A stretch of 64,000 nucleotides of DNA from Novosphingobium sp. TH158 (GCF_002855555.1 NZ_PKRT01000001.1:1950001-2014000), one strand, 5' to 3'. Counted from the stretch's first letter, positions 46,780 to 55,972 are shown. The notes: a model not told the origin generated them from the letters alone. Numbers and translations: made by a program.

Positions 46780-47981
46780 GGCCGCACTCCACCTTCGATG
46801 TTCAGGCTGCGGACAAGGGCATCCTGCGGATCGCGGCTTTCCTGCAGGCGCCCGGCGAGGGAAATGACCTGTCCCTGGCAGCCTTGCTGGGGGACCATGA
46901 AGTTCACCAGCAGCACGTGCTCGCTCCCCGCATCGCCCTTCAGCGGTTCGTCGAAGAGCAGCGCATCCTTTCCGGCACACTGCAGCTGGAAGCCAAGCGC
47001 ACCCGGCGTGCCGCCGGTGGTGCGATAGGCCAGCCGGGCCCGGTAGTTGCCGGGCGCCAACGTGACGAGTTGCGATGCCAGCGCGCCGGGTTCGCGGCCG
47101 TAATAGGCAAGGGAAAGCCCCCCGCCGCGCTGGCGTTCTGCCGCGCCGGTCGAATCCGTCTCAAGTTCCCAGTTGAACGGCGGGGGAGCCTTGGTGTCCG
47201 AAAAGTCGGGGCTGTGCACCGCACCGCCCTTGCCGCTGCCGCCCCACATGGCCCGCGCCTCGGCAAAGGCCTGGGCACGGACCAGTTCCTTCACCGCGAG
47301 GTTGCGGACCTTGGGCTGGTCAAGCGCGGCCTTCGGAAGGTTTGCCACGAGATAGCGCGAGATCGCAGGCGTCTTGCTGGAGGTCGAGAAGCCGCGCAGG
47401 AACGGTTCGAACAGTTCCGGATGCGGCGCAAGCGCGGCAATCACCTCGTTGACCTGCTTTTCCGAAGAGATCGCCTTGCCTACGGCCGGCATGAGCCGGT
47501 CCGCCACGGCCGAAGTCAGGCGGTTGAGGACGGCGATCTCGTCAATCGCCTCCTTGAGGTTCCCCGCGCCGAGCGCATGGCGCATCAGGAAGGCATGGGA
47601 TTCGCGCGAACGCGGATTCCGGCGCGTTGCTTCGCGCAGCAGCTTGCCATCCTGGGCTGAACCGTTGGCACCCTGCCCGCGGAAGCCGGCAGAGGCGACC
47701 GCGAAGAAGGGCTCATAGGCCAGCGGGGCCGAGGCAAGCGCGGCGCGGCCAAGCTCCGCCGCGTTTTCCGGGGGCTGGCCGCCGGAATCCAGGCGCATCG
47801 CGCGCAGCTGTCCGATCTTGCCCGGACCGAAGCTGCCCACGGCCGGCAGCGAAGCCGCCGCCGGGCTTTCGGCCACCCGGCCGAACTGGGCAAGCAGCGC
47901 TGCAAGGCCCATTGCCGCAGCAACGGCCACCGCCTGCAGGCGGCGATCGCGGTGTACGCCGGATTCACTCTCAATACCCAT
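46776..47981 (-). CDS. unrecognised membrane-anchored protein coupled to the ligase gene
   Basis: About 401 residues. One N-terminal hydrophobic segment (AVAVAAAMGLAALLAQFG) would anchor it, leaving a large periplasmic part. Residues about 70-250 look all-helical, with short repeats reminiscent of TPR (LREATRRNPRSRESHAFLMR, NLKEAIDEIAVLNRL). The C-terminal 130 residues look like a beta-sandwich (LSLAYYGREPGALASQ, APGNYRARLAYRTTGG, LGFQLQCAGKDALLF) similar in style to carbohydrate-binding modules. I do not recognise the family. It lies between wzc and the ligase gene, whose ATG it overlaps, so a role in polymer assembly or ligation is inferred. Confidence 0.65.
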   Translation of the reverse strand: MGIESESGVHRDRRLQAVAVAAAMGLAALLAQFGRVAESPAAASLPAVGSFGPGKIGQLRAMRLDSGGQPPENAAELGRAALASAPLAYEPFFAVASAGFRGQGANGSAQDGKLLREATRRNPRSRESHAFLMRHALGAGNLKEAIDEIAVLNRLTSAVADRLMPAVGKAISSEKQVNEVIAALAPHPELFEPFLRGFSTSSKTPAISRYLVANLPKAALDQPKVRNLAVKELVRAQAFAEARAMWGGSGKGGAVHSPDFSDTKAPPPFNWELETDSTGAAERQRGGGLSLAYYGREPGALASQLVTLAPGNYRARLAYRTTGGTPGALGFQLQCAGKDALLFDEPLKGDAGSEHVLLVNFMVPQQGCQGQVISLAGRLQESRDPQDALVRSLNIEGGVRP

Positions 47982-48003
47982 TGTGACCTGAATCCCCGCG
48001 GCG

Positions 48004-50199
48004 TCAGCGTTCCGGCTTGCCCAGATCGAGTGCGCGGCTCGGGTCGGAACTGACCCTGCCACCGATGCCATCGGAGCCATAGCTGTACGAATAGTAGTTG
48101 TATCCGTAGCCGGCATGGCCCGAAGTCACCTTGGTCAGGATGACGCCGATGATCTTGGCCCCCGCCGCATTGAGACGACGGACCATTTCGGTGACGTTGC
48201 TGGTGCGCGACAGGCGGCTTTCGATGACGATAGCCGTGGCTTCCGCGACGGAGCCCAGCAGCGGTGCGTCCGTGAGGCCGAGGACCGGCGGACCATCGAT
48301 GACGACCATCTGGTAGGCCTGCTCCGCTTCGGAGATGATGACCGGCAGGCGGTTCGAGCTGAGCAGTTCTGCAGCCGATCCTACGAACCGGCCAACCGGG
48401 AGCAGTTCCAGATTCTCGATCTGGGTCTTCTCGATATAGGCTGACAGTGGTTCTTCCGTGCCGAGCAGGTGGGCGAGACCATAACCGTCCGAACGGCTCG
48501 AGACGAAGGTCGGCTTGCGCAAGTCGGCGTCGAGCAGCAGAACTTTGGTGCCAAGCCGCGCCATCGAGCTGGCAATGGCAAAGGCCGAGCTTGACTTGCC
48601 CTCGCCCGGGCGGGTCGAGGTGATGAGCAAAGTCTTCGGCACACCCTTGGCCTGCGAGAACCGGAGCGCGGTTCGCACCGAATAGTAGGCTTCCGAAATG
48701 TCGGATTTGCGATCGGCCAGGGCCTCCTGCAGCGTCCGGTCCTCGGTATCCATGGGAATGACGCCCAGCACCGGCAGGTTGAGCTTGCTGCGAACGTCAT
48801 TGGTGTCGATCACCGTATCGAACAGCAGGTGGAGGATGAAGGCCAGGGCAATACCGGCGGTCAGGCCCAGAATCAGCCCGATCAGCGCATTGACCGGCAG
48901 TCGGGGGCTGAAGGCGCCTCCCGGCGGGGTTGCAGCATCGACCATGGCAACGTTGCTCTGGCCAATGCCGCCGGCAACGCCGACTTCCTTGTAGCGCTGC
49001 AGCAGCGCATCATAGAGCGCGCGGTTGGTATCGGCTTCGCGCTGCAGGATATTGTATTCGATCGAACGTCCGCGCTCGCCCTGGACTTCGCCCTTCGAAG
49101 CGGAGACCTGTGCCTCGAGCTGCGCTTCGGTGCGCAGGGCGGCCTTGTATTCACCGTAGAGCTCTTCACGCTTGCTGCTGGAAACGCGGCCCCGTTCGCC
49201 CGAGATCGTTGCGTCAAGCCGGTCGATACGGGCCTTGAGCTCGACCATCGCGGGATAGTCCGGTTTGAACACCTTGAGCTTTTCGTCGTATTGCGACTGC
49301 AACTCGGCCCGCTGCGGGACAAGCGTGCCAACCGCTGAGGTCTGGTCGGCAGCAAAGGTGACCGAGGCGTTCTTGTAGGCCTGTTCGGCGGCAATGCGCC
49401 GCACCCGCGCCTGACTGTAAGCTTCATTCAGGGCCGAAAGGTTGGACTGGGCAAGCGTCGCGCCTTCGGACGTCTTGCCTTCCACCGTGACCGACTGGGT
49501 GCGGAACACGCCAGACTGCATCGAGTAATTGTTGAGGTTGCGCTCCGATTCCTCGAGCGCTGCCTTGGTGCGCGCCAGCTGGTCGGAAAGGAACTTGCGC
49601 GCGTAGGAGGTATTGTCGAAACGCCGCTCCAGGCTGCTGGCGATGAAGCCGCGACCCAATGCATTGGCGATGTTGGCAGCCGATGCAGGATCCTTGGCCA
49701 CGTGGCTCACCTGGATCAGCATCGCACCCTTGACCTGGTCGACCGACGTACCCGCGCGCACCAGCGCGACCGCACGTTTGGTGCGCTGTTCGCGTGTGCC
49801 TTCCTGGCCACCGTAATCCGGCGACGAGGCGAGGTTCAGGTCTTCCACGACACGCTTGGCCAGTTGCTCGCTCTTGAGCAGGCCCAGCTGGGTTGCCAGC
49901 AATTCCTGGTTTGCCCCGCGTGATTGGTACTGCTGCCCCCCACGACCGGCGCCTTCGATCATTTCGGTGCTCTGGTTGTTGACCTCCATCAGCGCGGTGG
50001 CGCGATAGAGAGGGGTCATCAGCAGAGTGGCAATGATCCCCAGGATAAGGCCCAGTACACCACCGCCGAGGATCACCCGGCGGTGCTCGGAAATCACGCG
50101 AAGCACGTCGCGCAGTTCGACGCCCGAAACCGCCCCCGGATGCGGGCCGTAGGGCGATGCGGAAACCGCGCCGGTCTGGTCTATGGTCTGTGCCGTCAT
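48004..50199 (-). CDS. polysaccharide co-polymerase with tyrosine autokinase domain (Wzc-like)
   Basis: The 731-residue protein controls chain length and export of capsular or exopolysaccharide. It has a Wzz domain with TM1 (about 43-62), a long coiled-coil periplasmic part (about 200-400), a GNVR-type region, TM2 (about 438-460) and a cytoplasmic BY-kinase domain. Walker A is STRPGEGKSSS (528-538), Walker A' LLLDADLRKP (554-563) and Walker B-like VVIDGPP (632-638). A tyrosine cluster GYGYNYYSYSYG (697-708) near the C-terminus is the expected autophosphorylation site. It lies downstream of the wza-like gene in the same operon. Confidence 0.93.
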   Translation of the reverse strand: MTAQTIDQTGAVSASPYGPHPGAVSGVELRDVLRVISEHRRVILGGGVLGLILGIIATLLMTPLYRATALMEVNNQSTEMIEGAGRGGQQYQSRGANQELLATQLGLLKSEQLAKRVVEDLNLASSPDYGGQEGTREQRTKRAVALVRAGTSVDQVKGAMLIQVSHVAKDPASAANIANALGRGFIASSLERRFDNTSYARKFLSDQLARTKAALEESERNLNNYSMQSGVFRTQSVTVEGKTSEGATLAQSNLSALNEAYSQARVRRIAAEQAYKNASVTFAADQTSAVGTLVPQRAELQSQYDEKLKVFKPDYPAMVELKARIDRLDATISGERGRVSSSKREELYGEYKAALRTEAQLEAQVSASKGEVQGERGRSIEYNILQREADTNRALYDALLQRYKEVGVAGGIGQSNVAMVDAATPPGGAFSPRLPVNALIGLILGLTAGIALAFILHLLFDTVIDTNDVRSKLNLPVLGVIPMDTEDRTLQEALADRKSDISEAYYSVRTALRFSQAKGVPKTLLITSTRPGEGKSSSAFAIASSMARLGTKVLLLDADLRKPTFVSSRSDGYGLAHLLGTEEPLSAYIEKTQIENLELLPVGRFVGSAAELLSSNRLPVIISEAEQAYQMVVIDGPPVLGLTDAPLLGSVAEATAIVIESRLSRTSNVTEMVRRLNAAGAKIIGVILTKVTSGHAGYGYNYYSYSYGSDGIGGRVSSDPSRALDLGKPER

Positions 50200-50262
50200 T
50201 CGGTTGCTTGCCTGGTCTTGCCTTGCCCTGCGCTCTCGATCTCGTGCCGTGTCAGGCGGGGA

Positions 50263-51000
50263 TCAGAGCGAATTGAAAACCGCGATAAGCGGCAGCGAAT
50301 TCAGGATGTCGCGATAGATCGCGCGCACCTTCGAGCCATCGACAACAATGGTGTCGCCGGGATAGACCACCGGATCGGCCATTTCCCCGTGGCGGATCGA
50401 CACGAGATCGAATGCCGCGCCCACGGTCTTGCCGTCGCGCTTGCGGAAGATGGCGATGCGCTTGGGGTTGGATTCGGAAACGGTGAGGCCGCGCGCCATG
50501 GCGATCGCCCCGACCAGCGTGGTCCGCCCGGGGAGGGCGTAGATGCCCGGAGAATTCACCCCGCCCTCGATCGTGATGTTCAGCTGGTTCGTGGTGACGA
50601 CACGAACGGAAACCTCTGGGTTCTGGAGGTATTTCTGGCCATAGAGCGTTTCAAGCCGCTTGGCGAACTCGGCTGAATCCATGTCGCGGACGCTGGTCTG
50701 GCCGACCAGGGGCAGGTTGACCATGCCGAAGCCGTCCACCTGGTATTCGCCCGAAAGTTCGGGGACGCGGAAAACGTTGACGCGGATGATATCGAGCGGC
50801 CCGAGCGGCACGTCATAGGCTTCGCGTACCGGGCCATTGCGATCGGGAGCACCAAAATCGGCCGGAGCGTAGGGCAGCTTGCCACCACGCATTTCGCATC
50901 CGCCCAGCACTGTCACAACCAGCGTGGCGGCAAGCACGCGCGCAATGCGCTTGTGGCCTGTGCCCTTCGCGCCGCGTAACCTGTCAATCCGCTCGCCCAA
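50263..51000 (-). CDS. polysaccharide export lipoprotein (Wza/SLBB family)
   Basis: About 245 residues: lipoprotein signal with lipobox LGGC (Cys35), the polysaccharide-export domain (DVPLGPLDIIRVNVFRVPEL, GFGMVNLPLVGQTSV) and an SLBB domain (ITIEGGVNSPGIYALPGRTT). It would form or gate the outer-membrane export pore with the Wzc-like protein. There is no ATG near the signal peptide. The TTG at 51000 is preceded by GGAGGAGG at a 6-base spacing, an excellent ribosome-binding site, so it is chosen over the longer frame reaching 51255, which overlaps the glycosyltransferase gene. Confidence 0.9.
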   Translation of the reverse strand: MGERIDRLRGAKGTGHKRIARVLAATLVVTVLGGCEMRGGKLPYAPADFGAPDRNGPVREAYDVPLGPLDIIRVNVFRVPELSGEYQVDGFGMVNLPLVGQTSVRDMDSAEFAKRLETLYGQKYLQNPEVSVRVVTTNQLNITIEGGVNSPGIYALPGRTTLVGAIAMARGLTVSESNPKRIAIFRKRDGKTVGAAFDLVSIRHGEMADPVVYPGDTIVVDGSKVRAIYRDILNSLPLIAVFNSL

Positions 51001-51106
51001 CTCGCCTCCTCCTTCCGCATAGGGGTTTGTACGGGCCCGAAACAGGCCTCTTGGCAAAGCTTCTAGGGCAAGCCCCGTCGATTGCAAGAGCCCGGCGGGG
51101 CCGGAT

Positions 51107-52249
51107 TCATCCGTTTGCGACGGGCAGAGCGCCCGTTTCGCGCAAGGTATCCAGATAGATGCGGTTGACCCGTTCAATCGAGAACTCCTCGATCGCGCGC
51201 CTGCGCCCTTCGGCCGCCATGCGATGCCAGTCAGCATCGGAGGTCTCGCAGGCACGCGCCATCGCCGCCGTCAGGCTTTCGGCATCGGCAGGCTTGCACA
51301 GGAACCCACTCTCCCCGTCGCGAACGACATCGCGGCAACCGGGAACGTCGGTGGTGACAATCGGCCGCCCCATGGCCGAGGCTTCCAGCAGCACGCGCGA
51401 AAGACCTTCGCGATAGGACGGCAGCACGACGAAGTCCGCTGCGATCATCTGGGGGCGAACATCGCCGGACGGTTCGACGTGCTCGATAAGGCCTTCGGCA
51501 AGCCAGCCGGCGAATTCCTCGCGCCCGATTGCCGTGCGATTGGCGACATCAATCGGCCCCATCAGCCGGCAGACAGTATCGGGCCAGCGCATGCGCACGG
51601 CCCTGGCCGCAGCAACGTATTCCCGGACGCCCTTGTCCCCCACCACCCGGGCAACCATCAGGAATTGCCGCGGTTTCGGGCGATTCCCGTCGGGGCTGCG
51701 CCAATGCTTCGGATCTATGCCCGAGCCGGGCAGAAACGTTACCCGCGCCGGATCGACCAGCCGCGCATCCGTGAACAAGGCTGCATCGTCGGCGTTCTGG
51801 AAGAACACCCGACTGGCTCCCTTGAACGCCGTCCGGTACAGCAGCTTGACCACCCGCGTGACCAGGTTGGTGCGGATGAAGGCGGTGCCAAGGCCAGACA
51901 CGTTCGGATAGGCCTTCACCCCGCACGAACGCGCCGCCAGCACCCCGTAGACGTTGGGCTTTATCGTCCAGCTCAGCCAGGCATCGGGCTTCTCGCGCCG
52001 GATGATGCGCCTCAATTGGAGCAGCGTGCCGAGATCGCGGAGCGGCGACAGGCCCATTGCATCGATCCCCACCGGCACGAAGCGGCACCCCATCTCCGCA
52101 AGCCGCGCTTCCATCTCGGGATCGGGCGGTGCGATCGCGATCACTTCGCAACCCTGCCGCTGCAATTCAGCAATCAGCCCGCTACGAAAGTTTACAAGAT
52201 TCCACGCCTGGTTGGCGCAGACCACGATGCGGCACGCTGGCTTGGTCAC
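51107..52249 (-). CDS. glycosyltransferase family 4 protein
   Basis: A 380-residue GT-B enzyme. The N-terminal domain begins ACRIVVCANQAWNLVNFRSG, with NVYGVLAARSCGVKAYPNVSGLGTAF. The C-terminal nucleotide-sugar domain has PSYREGLSRVLLEASAMGRP, the E-x7-E motif of GT4, followed by TTDVPGCRDVVRDGE. It would add one sugar to the lipid-linked repeat unit on the cytoplasmic side; donor and acceptor are unknown. The GTG at 52249 overlaps the stop of the EpsG-like gene (GTGA). Confidence 0.9.
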   Translation of the reverse strand: MTKPACRIVVCANQAWNLVNFRSGLIAELQRQGCEVIAIAPPDPEMEARLAEMGCRFVPVGIDAMGLSPLRDLGTLLQLRRIIRREKPDAWLSWTIKPNVYGVLAARSCGVKAYPNVSGLGTAFIRTNLVTRVVKLLYRTAFKGASRVFFQNADDAALFTDARLVDPARVTFLPGSGIDPKHWRSPDGNRPKPRQFLMVARVVGDKGVREYVAAARAVRMRWPDTVCRLMGPIDVANRTAIGREEFAGWLAEGLIEHVEPSGDVRPQMIAADFVVLPSYREGLSRVLLEASAMGRPIVTTDVPGCRDVVRDGESGFLCKPADAESLTAAMARACETSDADWHRMAAEGRRRAIEEFSIERVNRIYLDTLRETGALPVANG

Positions 52250-53316
52250 AACAGCTCGAGCACCGACTGGTAAGGCACCCAAAGATAGGCGTGGGTGGCG
52301 AAGATGAGGAACACTGCCTGGATCATGGCAGCAAGCCCGACCAGCGCGATGCGCACGCCGGTGGCCATAGAATCGGAGACGCCGGCCAGTGCGCGGATTT
52401 CGCCGAAAGCGGCAATCTGGATGACCGAGAAGTAGAGCGCGATACGGTCAACCGCGGTCGAGGAGGAGGAAACGGCCAGCGCGCCCAGCGCGGCGAAGTT
52501 GGCCAACGCGATGGCGATCCACACCGAACGGACACGCGCGCTTGCCCCGAAATGCCGCCAGCGGGCGAGCACCAGCATCGAGGGCAGCAGGCTCATCAGG
52601 ATGCGGGTCGCTGCACCACCCGAATCGTATTCCTGCTCAAGATAGCCCAGCTCAAGCTTGTCCAGCTGCGGCAGGAAGAAGGCAGCGAAAAGCGCCGCAC
52701 CGACAACCATGGACGCAACCGCCAGCAGCTTGTTCCGCCGCACCAGCGCCCAGCCGAACATCGGGAACAGCAACGAAGCGCTCGAGTGGAACAGCGTGCC
52801 GATTGCCATGAGGGCAATCGTCTTGAGTGTCCGTGAATTGTCCAGCGAGGCCAGGGCCATCAACATCATGCCAATCGCCGCACCCTGGCGGACATAGCCC
52901 ATGCCGACCACGATCAGCAGGTACGGAACGGCAAACAGTATGCCTAGCCAGGGCTCGCGCATGCGCGCCGCAACCTGTACTGTGCCCATGCCGAGCAGCA
53001 GGCAGCAGACGCCGTTGACGAGGTACAGGCCCATACCAAGCTGCGCCGAGATCCAGTTCAGCAGGCCGAACAGGGGATCAGTCGTGGTCATCGCGTCGAG
53101 CGCAGAACCCAGCGCGATTTCCTCGTGCATGAGGGTATAGGTGTCCCAGTCGCCACCCGTTTCGTGCCGAAGGCCGCCGATCAGCGCATAGGCGACAACG
53201 AATGCAACAAAGCCGGCCCGCTGCCCGCGCCGGTCGGCGAATGCGGACTGCGGATGCACCGGATAGGCGAGCGCCATCAGGGCAGGAAAGGCAAACAGCA
53301 ACCAGTAGATCAGCAT
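52246..53316 (-). CDS. EpsG-like polysaccharide polymerase (Wzy-type)
   Basis: A 356-residue membrane protein with about ten helices. The early motif GGLRHETGGDWDTYTLMHEE matches the EpsG family (R-x-x-x-G-x-D-W/T-Y), and VVGMGYVRQGAAIGMMLMAL is the second conserved block with its arginine. EpsG proteins are thought to polymerise exopolysaccharide repeat units in the periplasm. It is the first gene of the leftward operon, so the operon promoter should lie in the AT-rich region upstream (53,317-53,591). If it is the Wzy polymerase, the last gene of the operon is more likely a ligase. Confidence 0.88.
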   Translation of the reverse strand: MLIYWLLFAFPALMALAYPVHPQSAFADRRGQRAGFVAFVVAYALIGGLRHETGGDWDTYTLMHEEIALGSALDAMTTTDPLFGLLNWISAQLGMGLYLVNGVCCLLLGMGTVQVAARMREPWLGILFAVPYLLIVVGMGYVRQGAAIGMMLMALASLDNSRTLKTIALMAIGTLFHSSASLLFPMFGWALVRRNKLLAVASMVVGAALFAAFFLPQLDKLELGYLEQEYDSGGAATRILMSLLPSMLVLARWRHFGASARVRSVWIAIALANFAALGALAVSSSSTAVDRIALYFSVIQIAAFGEIRALAGVSDSMATGVRIALVGLAAMIQAVFLIFATHAYLWVPYQSVLELL

Positions 53317-53591
53317 CGACGTGCAGCCGCCATCCCGTTGTCTCCTGCCAACGCCTAGTCCAGATGCCGTCCCTGCTCAATGCCGTATCGCGACCGGCGA
53401 CGGGATGCAGCCTTGGTCGAATTCATGGATGCACTTAGTCCCGGCCTTTGTAGCCAGGCAATCTTACTGGGCCAAAGCGAGAAAAATTCCAATTTATTCC
53501 ATTGTTATTAATGGCTTTTACGTTATTTTGCATTCGATTTTGCCCCAAACTCAGATAAAGTCCGATCAATTGGCCAATGGAAAGACTGACA
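53317..53591. other. AT-rich intergenic region upstream of the polysaccharide operon
   Basis: The stretch 53,470-53,580 is markedly AT-richer than anything else in the window, with a small inverted repeat CCATT (53499-53503) / AATGG (53510-53514). It separates the first gene of the leftward operon from the decayed transposase. It probably contains the operon promoter, but no convincing -35/-10 pair stands out. No gene seen. Confidence 0.4.
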
Positions 53592-53592
53592 G

Positions 53593-54260
53593 ATGGGTCG
53601 AGCGAGATTCTCTGAAGAGCAGCTCATCGGGACGCTAGAGGGAGGCGAGCCGGGAGCGAAGATGGCTGATCTGAATCGCAGCGCGGCACGTCGGAAACAA
53701 CGATCCAGAACTGGAAGGATGAATTCAGGGGGCCTCGCCGTATCGAACGCGAGTCGGTTACGGTCACTTTAGGTTTGAACGCAAGGCTGAAGCAGTCGCT
53801 GGTCAAAGCCACGGCAGATAATGCCATCCTGTAGATTTTTGCCGCAAAAAATCGGTGACGCCCGCTGCCAACCGAGGGGCGGTCGCGCGTCTCGAGGTGA
53901 TCAAGCGGCTCCTGTGTTATGTCGTGTCGTGTGAGTAGGCGCTGATCCGAAGTGCATGAGCTACCGGCCTCAGCGGGATGACGATGCTGAAGTTCCGACG
54001 AGGTGGCGCGAGCTGACTCAACTGCGGTTCCGGTTTGGCTATTGCCAGCTGCATATCTTGCTTCTGCGGGAGGGCATCGTGAACAATCGCAAGAGGGCGC
54101 AGCGACTGTGTCGCGAGCAGAACCTGGCAGTTCGGCGGCGGCGCAATAGACGCCACCATTAGCTCCCCAACCATGGATTGGGCACCGCCCAACCCGCCTA
54201 GGGCCCTAGCTTCACAGATAACCCGCTTGCATCAGGGCGCCTTTCCGGAGTGCTGAACGC
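53593..54260 (+). mobile_element. decayed IS3-family (IS407-like) insertion sequence remnant
   Basis: An orfA-like piece begins at ATG 53593 (MGRARFSEEQLIGTLEGG, then EPGAKMADLNRS), matching the N-terminus of IS3-group OrfA proteins. It then shifts frame (ETTIQNWKDEF; GLNARLKQSLVKATADNAIL) and hits stops. An orfB-like piece follows (53956-54162, SYRPQRDDDAEVPTRWRELT, then LRFRFGYCQLHILLLREG and RKRAQRLCREQNL). The same frame, after two stops, still shows DNPLASGRLSGVLN at about 54217-54258, matching the start of the integrase core. At least one frameshift and several stops make it inactive. The DDE core and the right end are missing. It marks the junction between the two halves of the polysaccharide locus. 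Confidence 0.75.
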
Positions 54261-54572
54261 TGCGTTCAGGCCGCGGCATGGGCGAAGGACCACAGCCACG
54301 AGCGACCACTCTCAGCCGTTTGCTAAGAAACCTCAGCGGCAAGCGCCGCCGAACTGCACAGGCTATTGCTTAGCCTCCGCTCATGCGAAGCAAACGGGCC
54401 ACGATTCTAATCCCAATCGATAGGAATCTCACGATCATGTCACTTCTTCCAGCTTGGTACATCCCATTTTGACCGCCGAAGAATGACGGCTTGATTTTCC
54501 GGCTCGATTGCTCAAAAAGAGGGATTAGAGTTTTTGCCCTCATTACATCCGGATCAGAGCCAAATCCTTGCC

Positions 54573-55208
54573 ATGACCTTAATTATCGTTGACGCAGGGC
54601 TAGGTAACATCGGATCAGTGGTGTCTATGTTCCGGCGAATTGGACATAGAGTCAGGACGGTAGATGCTCCTTGTGAAGTTGACCGTTGTGATCGTCTTGT
54701 TTTGCCCGGGGTCGGCGCATTCGATGCGGGTATGGCTGCGCTTGCAGCACGCGGCTTCGATACCTGGCTATGCGACGTCGTGGGGCGAGGCAATCAGCTT
54801 CTTGGCATCTGTCTTGGCATGCAGCTACTTTTCGAATGCAGCGAGGAAGGCACGCGAGAAGGACTTGGTCTAATAGGAGGGCAAGTCGTACGCATTCCGG
54901 CGGAACGGGCGGAACTAAGGCTGCCACATATGGGCTGGAATATCGCCCGCCCCGTTCGCGATAATCCTCTCCTGCAAATGGGCGATGATGAACAACGCTT
55001 CTATTTCGTACACAGCTATTGCGTGCGCTGTGCCGATCCCGCGGATGAACTCGCCGTCACCGACTATGCTGGCCCGTTTACGAGCGTAGTTGGCCGGCGG
55101 AACCTTTTCGGCGTACAGTTCCACCCGGAAAAAAGCCACCGTTTCGGCATGGCCCTTCTGGAACGCTTCGCCACGGCGCCACTTGTCCCAGGCCTGGAAA
55201 CTGAATAG
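54573..55208 (+). CDS. hisH2: HisH-like glutamine amidotransferase subunit of the sugar amidination system
   Basis: A 211-residue class I glutamine amidotransferase. The triad is present: Cys80 in LGICLGMQLLFE, His184 and Glu186 in VQFHPEKSH. In histidine synthesis HisH supplies ammonia to HisF. Here it precedes a hisF variant and a WbpG-type sugar amidotransferase, the arrangement that makes acetamidino sugars in Pseudomonas O5-type LPS. No other histidine gene is nearby. The ATG at 54573 is preferred over a TTG at 54534. The first 150 bases are visibly less GC-rich than hisF, suggesting a different origin. Confidence 0.88.
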   Translation: MTLIIVDAGLGNIGSVVSMFRRIGHRVRTVDAPCEVDRCDRLVLPGVGAFDAGMAALAARGFDTWLCDVVGRGNQLLGICLGMQLLFECSEEGTREGLGLIGGQVVRIPAERAELRLPHMGWNIARPVRDNPLLQMGDDEQRFYFVHSYCVRCADPADELAVTDYAGPFTSVVGRRNLFGVQFHPEKSHRFGMALLERFATAPLVPGLETE

Positions 55209-55213
55209 CCGCC

Positions 55214-55972
55214 GTGCTGCGAACCCGCGTGATCCCCTGCCTGCTGCTGCGCAATCGCGGCCTGGTGAAGACCATTGGCTTCCGCCAGCCGAAATATGTC
55301 GGCGATCCGATCAACTCGGTGAAGATCTTCAACGAGAAGGAAGTGGACGAACTGGTCCTGCTTGACATTGCCGCTAGCCGCATGGACGCCCTGCCGGACG
55401 AGGATTTGCTGGCCGATATCGTCAGCGAAGCTTTCATGCCCATCGCCTATGGCGGCGGGATCGGCTCTCTTGATCAGGCCCGCCGGCTGGCGCGGCTGGG
55501 GATCGAGAAGATCATCGTCAATTCCGCAGCCCTGCGCGATTCGGCGATCGTATCGGCCATTGCCGACCAGCTTGGCACGTCAAGTACGGTCGTCTCGATC
55601 GATGTCTCGCGCGATTGGCTGGGGCGCGCACGCGTGTTCGATGCGGTTGCCGGGCGCCGCCTTTCGCTTGATCCGGTGGAACACGCCCGCGCTATGGCGG
55701 CGCGTGGGGCGGGTGAAATCTTCCTCAACAGTGTTGAACGCGATGGCGCCGGGCGGGGCCTTGATCTGGCCCTAATCGAGGCGGTGAGCGCTGCGGTTCC
55801 GGTGCCGGTCATCGCCTGCGGCGGTGCTGCCAGCCTTGCCCACCTGCGCGAAGGCGCCAATGCCGGGGCAGCGGCAATCGCGGCGGGCAGCATGTTCGTC
55901 TACATGGGGCCGCACCGCGCCGTGATGATCAACTATCCCGACTATGGCGCGCTTGAAAGGCTTTTCGCATGA
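55214..55972 (+). CDS. hisF2: HisF-like cyclase subunit (HisF2/WbpG-partner clade)
   Basis: A 252-residue (beta/alpha)8 barrel. It starts at GTG 55214, 5 bases after hisH2. The N-terminal RVIPCLLLRNRGLVKTIGF and KYVGDPINSVKIFNEKEVDE are typical of the HisF paralogues that accompany WbpG/PseA-like enzymes. The catalytic Asp11 of genuine HisF is Leu11 here, while Asp130 (VVSIDVSRD) remains. Loss of Asp11 argues against imidazole-glycerol-phosphate synthesis and for a role in channelling ammonia from HisH2 to the amidotransferase. The downstream gene overlaps by 4 bases (ATGA). Confidence 0.87.
   Translation: MLRTRVIPCLLLRNRGLVKTIGFRQPKYVGDPINSVKIFNEKEVDELVLLDIAASRMDALPDEDLLADIVSEAFMPIAYGGGIGSLDQARRLARLGIEKIIVNSAALRDSAIVSAIADQLGTSSTVVSIDVSRDWLGRARVFDAVAGRRLSLDPVEHARAMAARGAGEIFLNSVERDGAGRGLDLALIEAVSAAVPVPVIACGGAASLAHLREGANAGAAAIAAGSMFVYMGPHRAVMINYPDYGALERLFA

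Noticed and set aside
54573..55972. hisH and hisF read as histidine biosynthesis genes
   Set aside because: No other his genes are adjacent, HisF has lost Asp11, and both genes lead into a sugar amidotransferase gene.
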